Source of the DNA: a virus
IMG/VR virus record: IMGVR_UViG_3300042397_003072
Coordinates: 1 to 37,999 of that record
Direction: 5' to 3' (one strand)
DNA length: 37,999 nucleotides
Below are positions 10,147-17,814 of this stretch, one piece after another. The notes under the pieces were generated by a model that was given only the letters and a program-made list of their open reading frames with translations, made no database searches and had not been told where the DNA came from. A program made the translations under genes and the position numbers. Position 1 is the stretch's first letter, and the number at the start of each line of letters is the position of its first letter.

Positions 10147-11103
10147 ATGCCAAAATATAAATTTAGAAACACAACCAGCAGCGGAACTACTCCGTCCAAC
10201 GGTGCATTGGCGGCTGGAGAAATCGCCATAAACATCGCTAACCAGCGCATTTTTGAAGGCACAGCATCCAACACCACGGTAAAAATCACAGACACCTTGG
10301 CATTGCAAAAGCCCAACACTGTGAGTATCACAGGAGGTTCAGTCTCAGTAACAAATATTGGTACCAGCACTGCTGCTGCTGTAACAGCCAGCACACTAAC
10401 TATAGGGGGGACTGCTGTTTCATCATCAGCCGCAGAACCATCTAACAACAGTGCTACTGCTGTGTCCTCAAGTGCTGGCGCATTTGGCAGAGTGGAAGAA
10501 ATTCGAGGAAAACTCAAAAACGTTCTTACATTTACGTCAACCGGCACGTACACCAAAAGCGGACCAGATGTGCAAAGAATACATGTATTGGTCATGGGTG
10601 GTGGAGGCGGTGGTCGTGCATATTCTGAATGCGGCGGCGCAGGTGGTTATGCTGAAAAAATTATTGATGCTACCAGTGTTACGACAGTGTCAGTTACTAT
10701 TGGTGGTGCCGGCACTGGTGGAGTTTATTTTGGATATAGCCCAGGCGGCGGAACTACCAGTTTTGGCGCTTTTGTATCAGCGTCGGGCGGCGACGGTGCC
10801 AACAGCCACATACAGCACAACGGTGGCCGTGGTGGATTAGGATCCGGCGGTGAACTTAATGCTCGTGGTGGTGGTGGTGGTGGACACAACAACATGGATC
10901 AATATTCTGGCTCATGTGCCCCTGGCGGCGAAGGCGGTATAGGATTTTTTGGTGGAGGAACTCCAGGAGCTCATACCAGCGGTGCACAACCTGCTGATGT
11001 AGCATCGTGGGGTGCAGGCGGTGTAGCAGTTAGCCCGAGTCATAACGGTCAAGGCGGAAGAAACGGCAGAGGCGGAATCTGCATAGTATATGAATATAAA
11101 TGA
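10147..11103 (+). CDS. Glycine-rich tail-fibre adhesin, copy 3
   Basis: 318 residues, with the same N-terminal head (GEIAINIANQRIFEGTASN) and C-terminal Gly-rich domain (FTSTGTYTKSG ... GGICIVYEYK) as copies 1 and 2. The IPTQAAVKSYIDT linker of the other two is replaced by an Ala/Ser-rich stretch, and the domain is more diverged (SECGGAGG in place of GESGGAGG). The start is two bases after the preceding stop. It is probably an alternative or additional receptor-binding subunit. Whether all three assemble in one virion or on different fibres cannot be read from sequence. Confidence 0.7.
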   Translation: MPKYKFRNTTSSGTTPSNGALAAGEIAINIANQRIFEGTASNTTVKITDTLALQKPNTVSITGGSVSVTNIGTSTAAAVTASTLTIGGTAVSSSAAEPSNNSATAVSSSAGAFGRVEEIRGKLKNVLTFTSTGTYTKSGPDVQRIHVLVMGGGGGGRAYSECGGAGGYAEKIIDATSVTTVSVTIGGAGTGGVYFGYSPGGGTTSFGAFVSASGGDGANSHIQHNGGRGGLGSGGELNARGGGGGGHNNMDQYSGSCAPGGEGGIGFFGGGTPGAHTSGAQPADVASWGAGGVAVSPSHNGQGGRNGRGGICIVYEYK

Positions 11104-11116
11104 TTGAGGAACGAAA

Positions 11117-11512
11117 ATGAAAAAAGCATTAATTGATAAAAGATTTTGGACGGTTACACAGATCATAGAATTAGATCAACCTGAATTTGAGACTACTACT
11201 GATTTTATGTGGGTGTCGTGCCCAGATAATTGTGAAACCGGTTGGCCATACAATAATGATACCGGAGTATTCACAGATCCTCATGCCCATAGCAGAGATG
11301 AATTTGGAAATCCTGTAGAACCATTTGTCATGCAACGCATGAGATCATATCCTCCTATGGGTGATCAATTTGATATGTTGTTTAAAGAAATCAAAGCCAC
11401 AGGAACTATTTCACCTACCGGCGAGTGGTTTCAATCTATTCAATATGTCAAAGATAACTTACCAAAGCCTGGTTCAGAGGGCGATCCAGCAAATTATCTG
11501 CCACCAACTTGA
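11117..11512 (+). CDS. Small tail-assembly-like protein of unknown function
   Basis: 131 residues, preceded by GAGGA about 8 bases before the ATG. It contains a soluble acidic core with the segment YPPMGDQFDMLFKEIKATG, which resembles the C-terminal part of XkdW-like and other small proteins found beside phage fibre genes; these are sometimes proposed to help fibre assembly. There is no membrane segment or catalytic motif. It is the last plus-strand gene before the terminator at 11579, and its stop codon directly abuts the stop of the convergent oxygenase gene. Function inferred from position and weak motif similarity. Confidence 0.5.
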   Translation: MKKALIDKRFWTVTQIIELDQPEFETTTDFMWVSCPDNCETGWPYNNDTGVFTDPHAHSRDEFGNPVEPFVMQRMRSYPPMGDQFDMLFKEIKATGTISPTGEWFQSIQYVKDNLPKPGSEGDPANYLPPT

Positions 11513-12109
11513 TTACCATACTCCGAAATTAACTACGATCCTCGATCCAGTAGTTGGTCTTGTGCTTGCATGATATCTAGAGCCGTCGAATATGACGGCT
11601 CTTCCTTTTTTAGGAGTTACTGTTTGAAATACTGTGAGATCCTGAACACGCACTTCTGTGGGAGATATGTCTCTAAATGTTTTATCATAAAACACAGTGT
11701 CTCCATCTGCATCGCACACATAGTATAGTACGTTTAAATGTGAAACTTCTCTGTCAACGTGAGGATTATCCACTCTATTAATATGAGTAGGCAATGGAAT
11801 GGTTAAAAAGCTGCGCACCGCAATTATTTCTGTGATGCGAAATTTGACTTTTTCACAAGCGAAATACACAATTGGCAGAACTAGTCCATATGCCGGACTA
11901 ATAACTCCTTGTTCTCGATCATAGAATTTGTGAGCAAACGCCGGCTTGGATTCCGATAATGTGAGATCTTTCATTTTTTCAACGTCGTAGGTTATATCTT
12001 TCATATAATGCCAATTGACATTTTCTGCTGTTAGATTGTTTTCAATCAAAGTTTGATATTGTTCAGGAACAACATCATCTATTACTACAATATCGTCAAT
12101 TATTAACAT
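11513..12109 (-). CDS. Fe(II)/2-oxoglutarate-dependent oxygenase (HxD type)
   Basis: 198 residues. The double-stranded beta-helix signature is complete: HVD at 117-119 (Fe ligands H117 and D119), distal H180 in GSRYH, and R190 for 2-oxoglutarate in TGSRIVVNF. Enzymes of this fold couple 2-oxoglutarate decarboxylation to hydroxylation or other oxidation of a substrate, often a protein side chain. It is the last gene of the minus-strand island, 16 bases after its neighbour. The plus-strand terminator for the fibre operon is written into its codons for residues 170-177, next to the distal His. The substrate is unknown. Confidence 0.8.
   Translation of the reverse strand: MLIIDDIVVIDDVVPEQYQTLIENNLTAENVNWHYMKDITYDVEKMKDLTLSESKPAFAHKFYDREQGVISPAYGLVLPIVYFACEKVKFRITEIIAVRSFLTIPLPTHINRVDNPHVDREVSHLNVLYYVCDADGDTVFYDKTFRDISPTEVRVQDLTVFQTVTPKKGRAVIFDGSRYHASTRPTTGSRIVVNFGVW
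11579..11611 (+). terminator. Rho-independent terminator of the fibre operon, inside an antisense gene
   Basis: A perfect 9-bp stem (AGAGCCGTC 11579-11587 with GACGGCTCT 11594-11602) has a 6-base loop and is followed by TTCCTTTTTT. It lies about 70 bases past the last fibre-operon stop and within the convergent oxygenase gene, whose residues 170-177 it encodes on the other strand. Confidence 0.8.
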
Positions 12110-12125
12110 AATAAAATATCTCTTT

Positions 12126-12707
12126 TTATAATAGTACGGAATTAAAACTTATTACTATTCTCGGGTCTTGGCCAAAATAAGCAGCGGCATCGTGTAGAAT
12201 CATGCTAGGAAATAAAATAAGTCTTCCAGGAACCACTGATGCAGAGAATCGATCGTCTGCAAATTCAAGCCCGGGTTTCCTTTCCATATAGTATGGCAAG
12301 TACCAATTGTTATGACCACTGCCGTCATCACCTGTGCTTGCATGAAATATTCCCGACCACGTTGAATCATTGTGGTAATGGGGACTGTGATACCCACCAA
12401 ATCTTGTTACATGAGCCCAACTTTCTGTGATGACAAATCTGTAATTAGATCTATTAAAATTATTAATTAGGGTTTCCGACTCGCTGATAATCCATAATTT
12501 TAGATCAGTGAGTGAACTATCTGACTCTAAAAAATCAAATTTTGATTCCCACAAATTGTGTTTTGCATTCGGAGAAATATTCGATTCTATAACGTTTGTC
12601 TTTTCATTGGCTAGACAAGTTTGAATTACGGTATCTCTATGGCTATCAAATTGTGCCCAGTCGCTGATTAGTAATGGAATTTTTCCTAATAAAATTTCTT
12701 GAGTCAT
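12126..12707 (-). CDS. 2OG-Fe(II) oxygenase-like protein (HxH type)
   Basis: 193 residues. The Fe-site region reads HSPHYHND (H110, H112, with D114 close by) followed by WSGIFH. The distal site is H172 in LFPSMILHDA and the 2OG-binding Arg is probably R183 in DPRIVISFN. The pattern H-x-H...SG(V/I)(Y/F)(Y/H) with a later LFPS...H is that of the putative 2OG-Fe(II) oxygenase family PF13759, common in marine phages and bacteria. That family assignment is from memory of the motif, not a search. It lies between two other oxygenase genes, with 16- and 17-base gaps. Substrate unknown. Confidence 0.7.
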   Translation of the reverse strand: MTQEILLGKIPLLISDWAQFDSHRDTVIQTCLANEKTNVIESNISPNAKHNLWESKFDFLESDSSLTDLKLWIISESETLINNFNRSNYRFVITESWAHVTRFGGYHSPHYHNDSTWSGIFHASTGDDGSGHNNWYLPYYMERKPGLEFADDRFSASVVPGRLILFPSMILHDAAAYFGQDPRIVISFNSVLL

Positions 12708-12724
12708 AGTCTATTCAACAAATT

Positions 12725-13315
12725 TCATAGTCGTTCATTTTTAAAAATATCTACAGATATTGTCACAGTCATTACTAATCTATCTTCGTGACTATGATTT
12801 TTTTCTGTCATATGATGTAAAAATCCCGGAAAAAATAACACGTCATTTTGTTTTACTTCAACAGTCTTCCACTCATTTCTATCAATTTTAGGATACCCGG
12901 AGAATGTGTATTGCAATGGATCTCGGAACATAATGTTTCCACCATCAACTGGTTGTTTGAGATAAATTACTATGGTTTGGTGGCACTGACCGTGATCGTG
13001 CTCATCGGTGTACGCTCCTGGAGGATGTAAATTTACCCAACTTCTATGTATAAATCTTGGCATGTCGTTGGCAAAGTTCCATTGATGCCAAACTTCATTA
13101 GCAACTACTGTCAACCATTGTCTCATTTGATCACAGGTTGAATCAAAAATAAGATCGTTGGCAGTGTTAAATGTAGTCCTCCCACCATCTTTTTCTAATC
13201 CGTGTAGACTAGTGTCATCTAATTTTGCACGACATAACTTCACGACCTCACTTAGATCCAGCGGACAGTGTGCCTTAAAAATTAGACTAGGCCAAAGTTC
13301 TACAGGTTCAATCAT
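12725..13315 (-). CDS. 2OG-Fe(II) oxygenase-like protein (HDH type)
   Basis: 196 residues, beginning MIEPVELWPSLIFK like PF13759-type proteins. The metal-site region is SWVNLHPPGAYTDEHDHGQ, giving H106-D107-H108. The distal site is FFPGFLHHMT (H167 or H168) and the 2OG anchor is probably R179 in HEDRLVMTV. A conserved segment, LEKDGGRTTFNT (about 40-51), is shared with the oxygenase at 20166-20894 (LEKNGGKSTYAT), so these two are close paralogues. Its start overlaps the stop of the upstream unknown gene by 4 bases (ATGA), indicating coupled translation. Confidence 0.75.
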   Translation of the reverse strand: MIEPVELWPSLIFKAHCPLDLSEVVKLCRAKLDDTSLHGLEKDGGRTTFNTANDLIFDSTCDQMRQWLTVVANEVWHQWNFANDMPRFIHRSWVNLHPPGAYTDEHDHGQCHQTIVIYLKQPVDGGNIMFRDPLQYTFSGYPKIDRNEWKTVEVKQNDVLFFPGFLHHMTEKNHSHEDRLVMTVTISVDIFKNERL

Positions 13316-14070
13316 GATTCTATGTCTAAATCTTTTTTAGTTAATTTGAATCTATTTTTAGCAGATATAAAACTTCGCCAATTATATCTGCTTAGACCGT
13401 TTAATCCTAGAATATTTAAAAATCTGTTGTTATCTTGATCGTTGTATTTTCTGCTTACAGCATCAATTGATTCTCTGCGAAACGGAATAATCCTTACCAA
13501 CGGCTCTCCCATTTTTATCAAAGTATATTTTTTTTCAAAAAACGCTAGATTTATCGGCATGTCATTTAAGATCAAATCAGTGTCTACTATAGCAGGGATG
13601 GCCTGATAATTTTTATTTGTGTAATATATGGGCATCCAAAAACAACTATATCCGTCTAAGGTTTTTATGTGCCAAGGATTGTTTATTTTTATAACCAATC
13701 TAACATCAAACTGATCTCCTAGAATTTTTTGATATTGATTTTCTGTATGCACGTCATGATTATAATCTAAATTACTGTATTTGATACCTACTTGGTCGCC
13801 TTCAAAACTAATTTCTATATCACACCATGCTGGAATAACATAACCGTACTTTAAAAAAGAATTCAGCGACGGGCATTGTCTAGCTGTTAGTTGATAAGAT
13901 AAATTTTTTCTTTCAAACGGACAAATTTTACCCACAGGTAAATCTTGAAATTCCTCTGGCAATTTGTTTTCTGACAGTTCAACCGGAGCATATTTCCGTA
14001 TAGCCCAATCTTTGCAACTGAATGTTATTATATCTTTTTTTCTAAAAAGATTTTTAAATAGATTTTTCAT
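13312..14070 (-). CDS. Unknown protein paired with halogenase A (same family as 19261-19971)
   Basis: 252 residues with a basic N-terminus (MKNLFKNLFRKK) and no signal peptide or membrane span. I do not recognise a named enzyme. It shares a layout with the protein at 19261-19971: a CP motif (C66-P67) followed by YVI, then about 100 residues later an IP-aromatic region, then (I/L)...G(E/Q)PL with a basic strand (IIPFRRE here, VKFRTP there). Its start lies 17 bases inside the end of halogenase A, and its end overlaps the next oxygenase gene, so the three are translated as a block. The pairing with halogenases suggests an accessory or substrate-handling role; this is inference only. Confidence 0.6.
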   Translation of the reverse strand: MKNLFKNLFRKKDIITFSCKDWAIRKYAPVELSENKLPEEFQDLPVGKICPFERKNLSYQLTARQCPSLNSFLKYGYVIPAWCDIEISFEGDQVGIKYSNLDYNHDVHTENQYQKILGDQFDVRLVIKINNPWHIKTLDGYSCFWMPIYYTNKNYQAIPAIVDTDLILNDMPINLAFFEKKYTLIKMGEPLVRIIPFRRESIDAVSRKYNDQDNNRFLNILGLNGLSRYNWRSFISAKNRFKLTKKDLDIES

Positions 14071-15649
14071 ATTTTGATTTTAAATATTCATTTAGGCTAG
14101 GCAGTGTTTTTACAAATTTTCTGCGATTGTCAAGCATTAGGTCCCATATAGGATAACACTCATTTTTTAATCTATCGAGATAGTCTAGCGATCTATTTCT
14201 ATAAAGTATTCTACAGATTTTAGATTCGTCTAACGGAAGAAAATGCAAGCCAGTTGCTACACACAGCGTGCCGCCCATGTCTTCGTCGTATCTACTCTTT
14301 ATATATTTTCTTTGAATAACATCATCAATGCCGTATGAGGCATATATTCCCAACTGCATGGTTTTTGGCCATTCTTTATTTTTGCAGTGCTTCCAATAAT
14401 CTGTATCATCTCTATGGCTTAGAGCATAATGTAGTGCTACGAATTCAGCAAATGCTCTAAAGTCTCCTCTACACGCTTCATTAAATGCGACCCGATCAAA
14501 TTCGCCGATGTCTTCTCTGCCAAGAGCTTCTACTAAGTTCAATAGGAACTCATGCACAGTGTATAATCCAGAGGACTCTAGTGGCTCAATGAATCCTGCA
14601 GACAGTCCAATAGCACAGACATTTTTATGATAGATTTTTTCATGAATTCCTATACGCATCTTTATATTTCTAAATTCTGCAGTATCTACTATTTCTTTTG
14701 ATTTTTTTACAGCTCTGTGATTCATCAAATAGTCTTTGAACTGATCCAACGCATCGGCATCGTTGATAAATTTATCACTATAAACATATCCCGTGCCAAT
14801 TCTTGACCACAAAGGAATATTCCACACCCACCCGTTCTGTATTGCTGTGCAATTTGTGTATGGTTCGAGCTCTGCTTCTTTGTCAGTAAATGGCACCCGT
14901 GTGGCCCAGGCTGAATTATTTGGTAACAAATCTTCGTAGCTGTCAAAATTCACACCTAGTGCCTTTCCTAGCAACAACGACTGAAAGCCTGTGCAATCGA
15001 TAAACAGGTCTGCAGAAACTGAATCTCCAGAAGATAACACAAGTTTTTCTACCCCATCTGATCCTATTTGGATGTCTGCCACATTATCTCGAATTAGTTG
15101 TACTCCTTTGGGTATGGAAAAATTATCTCTCAACCAGATACCAAATTTTGCTGCGTCAAAGTGATAAGCAACATCTCGATCAAAGTCCCACAGTGGGAAT
15201 TGATTTTCACGGTTGTCACAGATTTTATTATTTTCCGACATGGTCACTGCAGGGAAAAAAGTTTCTGCAAAATTCTGTACCGGGATATCTTTATCTGTGG
15301 CTTTCCTTATAAACCAATCTTGCAGACCGTGTGGAAAATGTACAGGGTCATGTATAGGAACTCCGAAGGGGTAATGGAATGCACCCGAGTCCTTTTTGTA
15401 GAAATCTGTGAATTTTATACTTAATTTATAACTAGCGTCACAGAACTGCATCCAGTCATCGTCTTTTATACCTAGAGAAAACAACCATTCATTTATCTGT
15501 CCTATGGTACTTTCACCTACCCCCACAGTGGGCGAATCGGGGCTTTCGATCACTGTGATTGACTTGTTTGGAAAATTTTTAACTAAGGTAGCAGCACTCA
15601 TCCACCCAGCACTGCCACCGCCCACAATAACAATTTTGTCAATTTTCAT
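14054..15649 (-). CDS. Flavin-dependent tryptophan-halogenase-like protein A (canonical motifs)
   Basis: 531 residues, in the size range of PrnA and RebH. The FAD-binding GGGSAG is at 10-15, with GVGEST at 43-48. K75 in SYKLSIKF aligns with the catalytic Lys79 of PrnA. WVWNIP at 274-279 is the WxWxIP halogenase signature. E358-S359 in FIEPLESSGLY matches the Glu-Ser pair of PrnA and RebH. Family members use FADH2, O2 and halide to make HOX, which the Lys directs onto an aromatic substrate such as indole. A ribosome binding site AAAGGAAC precedes the ATG. No flavin reductase is encoded in this window, so the host or another phage gene would have to supply FADH2. Of the three copies it is the most likely to be an active halogenase. 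Confidence 0.9.
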   Translation of the reverse strand: MKIDKIVIVGGGSAGWMSAATLVKNFPNKSITVIESPDSPTVGVGESTIGQINEWLFSLGIKDDDWMQFCDASYKLSIKFTDFYKKDSGAFHYPFGVPIHDPVHFPHGLQDWFIRKATDKDIPVQNFAETFFPAVTMSENNKICDNRENQFPLWDFDRDVAYHFDAAKFGIWLRDNFSIPKGVQLIRDNVADIQIGSDGVEKLVLSSGDSVSADLFIDCTGFQSLLLGKALGVNFDSYEDLLPNNSAWATRVPFTDKEAELEPYTNCTAIQNGWVWNIPLWSRIGTGYVYSDKFINDADALDQFKDYLMNHRAVKKSKEIVDTAEFRNIKMRIGIHEKIYHKNVCAIGLSAGFIEPLESSGLYTVHEFLLNLVEALGREDIGEFDRVAFNEACRGDFRAFAEFVALHYALSHRDDTDYWKHCKNKEWPKTMQLGIYASYGIDDVIQRKYIKSRYDEDMGGTLCVATGLHFLPLDESKICRILYRNRSLDYLDRLKNECYPIWDLMLDNRRKFVKTLPSLNEYLKSKYEKSI

Positions 15650-15680
15650 AAAGTTCCTTTTGCACTATATAATTATCAGA

Positions 15681-16331
15681 TTATGTTTTGAGGAAAAGGT
15701 TTCCTGAAATAGATATTCTATTTTTATCTGAAGTAAAGAAAGGATAAACAAGGTGTTTGAATTTTGAAGGAAAAAATAAAATAGTCCCCTCACATTCGTT
15801 GTCTGGAAAAAAGGGCAGGGATTGTATTGAACCTAAAACATTAGTAAAAACAAAATTAAAGCTAGATGCCATTGAAAAATTAGAATTTACCACATGCGGC
15901 ATGTTCATTTCATCTTGCAGCTCATACGGTATCTGTATCCAGGACACAAAACTAAAAATACCGCTGTGATCATGCAGCGGATTATATTCATATTTCTTTT
16001 GAAAATTAATCCATACTTTATCCAATATAAACTCTAATGGTTTTTCACAGGGGTAACTAGAAAATATTTCTTTTTGGTAGTTCCATGAAAGAATATACTG
16101 AACTGCCATTTCTAAGATATAAGGTTCCAAATGCTTTACAGACTGTCCCAAATACATCTGAGTCTCTATATGACCTGCGAGACTGTTGTGAATTTTTTGC
16201 GAGTGGTCAGCGGTTGTTTGAATGTGCTCTATGTCTTTTTTAACAGCTGATAACACATCGGCTGGCATCTTAGATAATGAATAACCATAATTAGGAAAAT
16301 GTTTTTGTTCAACTGAAAAATTAGGCGTCAT
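15681..16331 (-). CDS. 2OG-Fe(II) oxygenase-like protein (HDH type)
   Basis: 216 residues. The metal-site candidate is NPLHDHSGIFSFVSWIQIP (H120, D121, H122); the distal site is LFFPSKFKHLVYP (H193), and R205 in SDKNRISISGN is in place to bind 2OG. The sequence between the sites is long and hydrophobic and has lost the SGVYY-type strand of the other HxH proteins, so this is a divergent member. It lies between halogenases A and B, overlapping the end of B by 11 bases, which suggests that it works in the same pathway. Substrate unknown. Confidence 0.7.
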   Translation of the reverse strand: MTPNFSVEQKHFPNYGYSLSKMPADVLSAVKKDIEHIQTTADHSQKIHNSLAGHIETQMYLGQSVKHLEPYILEMAVQYILSWNYQKEIFSSYPCEKPLEFILDKVWINFQKKYEYNPLHDHSGIFSFVSWIQIPYELQDEMNMPHVVNSNFSMASSFNFVFTNVLGSIQSLPFFPDNECEGTILFFPSKFKHLVYPFFTSDKNRISISGNLFLKT

Positions 16332-17814
16332 GGTTATATGTGATTTTTGTCATTGAAGATCTATTCATTATTATTTTTAGAGCTTCTCTGTGAGAAACAT
16401 AAGATTGTTTATCTTCCCATTCCTTGTAAACTTTTATCGCATCTTTAGCAGCAAAGTCTATGTCTTGATTTTGAAAAGATAAGATAGCTCTAATTTTGTC
16501 TCGATCTAGCATTCCCAACCCGTGCATGACCAGCAACCAATTTTGATCTTTAAACATTAAATAAGGTTTGGTAAAAAAAACATGACTAGGTAATGTGTTT
16601 TTAAATATTTCCAAGGTATCTTTATTAAAGTCTGTCATAGTTAACTCTTGACAACTGCGCCAAAATTCACTGTCTGTTCTCTTGGTAAAGTAATGAAGCT
16701 GAACAAAATCAATAATATTCTTGCAGACATTTTCAAATTCAATATTGTATTGTTTGGCTGTGATATCATCACCTGCTTCCCAGAGTACTAAGTGATTGGC
16801 CAAAGATATAGACTGCTGAATAGAAGTACCAATGCTACTTGCTTCAAGTGGCTCAACAAAACTTCCGGATAATCCCAACGCAACACAGTTGGCTATCCAA
16901 AATTTATCAACATAGCCTGCAGAAAATTTTATTTTTTTAGCAATGTCTATGGGATGGTCAAATACAGACTGCGCCTCGGCAACAGCCTGATCTTCAGTAA
17001 TGAACTCGTCATTGTAGACATATCCATTCCCGTATCGTTCTTGGGTTGGAATTCTCCACATCCACCCTGCACTCATTGCCGTGCTGGCAGTGTTGGAGGG
17101 GATATTCTCTGTTCGCGGTGTAGGGAATGCAATAGCAGAATTCATAGGAAGATATTTTTTACAGTCTATCCACTTAGCCCCTAATTTTGATGAAATGACT
17201 CTTTTAAATCCGCTGCAATCGATGAAAAAATCAGCACTGTATTTTTGTTGATGGTTATCTAACAAATACGACACAGCACCGGTTTCATCAAGAACTATAT
17301 CTTCTATGACTGTGTCTATGATTTTTACAGATTTTAAATTGCATAATTTAAGAAGGTACTGATTTAGTTTCTGTGTGTTAAAATGAAACTGATTTACTGA
17401 TGTTTCAAAAGATTCAGTATGTGTGTTATCATGAATATTTTTTGGAATAATTTCATGATGATCATACCCTTCGGCAATCATGTGAGAATATATAAACGGA
17501 AATCCAGTAGGAGCTTCGTGCCCAAATGCAGAATGTAATGAGTGGAAATAATAATCGTTGTCGCCATTCCAATTAATAAATTTAATTCCTGTTTTGAATG
17601 TGGCATCGGTTTCTTTGATAAGTTCATTTACAGAAATTCCACAGATTCTCATAAAACTGGTCCAGTGTTCAGTGGATCCTTCTCCTACTCCAATGATTCC
17701 AATTTCTGAAGATTTTATCACAGTGACTTCGAGATTTGAAAATCTAGATTTAAGTATTAGAGCAGCAATTAGCCCGCTAGTGCCACCACCGAGCACAGTT
17801 AAATTTTTAATCAC
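16321..17814 (-). CDS. Flavin-dependent tryptophan-halogenase-like protein B
   Basis: 497 residues from a GTG start at 17814 that overlaps the end of halogenase C by 8 bases. It has GGGTSG at 9-14, GVGEGST at 42-48, K74 in ATFKTGIKF (PrnA Lys79 position), WMWRIP at 251-256 and E324 in FVEPLEASS (PrnA Glu346 position). The Ser that normally follows this Glu is Ala325. The core is thus that of a functional halogenase with one change in the flavin/halide region. Its sequence between the FAD and substrate regions differs strongly from copy A, which suggests a different substrate. Confidence 0.88.
   Translation of the reverse strand: MIKNLTVLGGGTSGLIAALILKSRFSNLEVTVIKSSEIGIIGVGEGSTEHWTSFMRICGISVNELIKETDATFKTGIKFINWNGDNDYYFHSLHSAFGHEAPTGFPFIYSHMIAEGYDHHEIIPKNIHDNTHTESFETSVNQFHFNTQKLNQYLLKLCNLKSVKIIDTVIEDIVLDETGAVSYLLDNHQQKYSADFFIDCSGFKRVISSKLGAKWIDCKKYLPMNSAIAFPTPRTENIPSNTASTAMSAGWMWRIPTQERYGNGYVYNDEFITEDQAVAEAQSVFDHPIDIAKKIKFSAGYVDKFWIANCVALGLSGSFVEPLEASSIGTSIQQSISLANHLVLWEAGDDITAKQYNIEFENVCKNIIDFVQLHYFTKRTDSEFWRSCQELTMTDFNKDTLEIFKNTLPSHVFFTKPYLMFKDQNWLLVMHGLGMLDRDKIRAILSFQNQDIDFAAKDAIKVYKEWEDKQSYVSHREALKIIMNRSSMTKITYNHDA

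Noticed and set aside
8120-11090. Repetitive GGTGGTGGC-type sequence as a CRISPR or satellite repeat
   Set aside because: It is in-frame glycine codons of the adhesins, irregular in spacing and without unique spacers.
11095-11102. TATAAATG as a late promoter for 11117
   Set aside because: It lacks the final A of the element, and its bases are the last codons of the adhesin gene. A weak promoter cannot be excluded.
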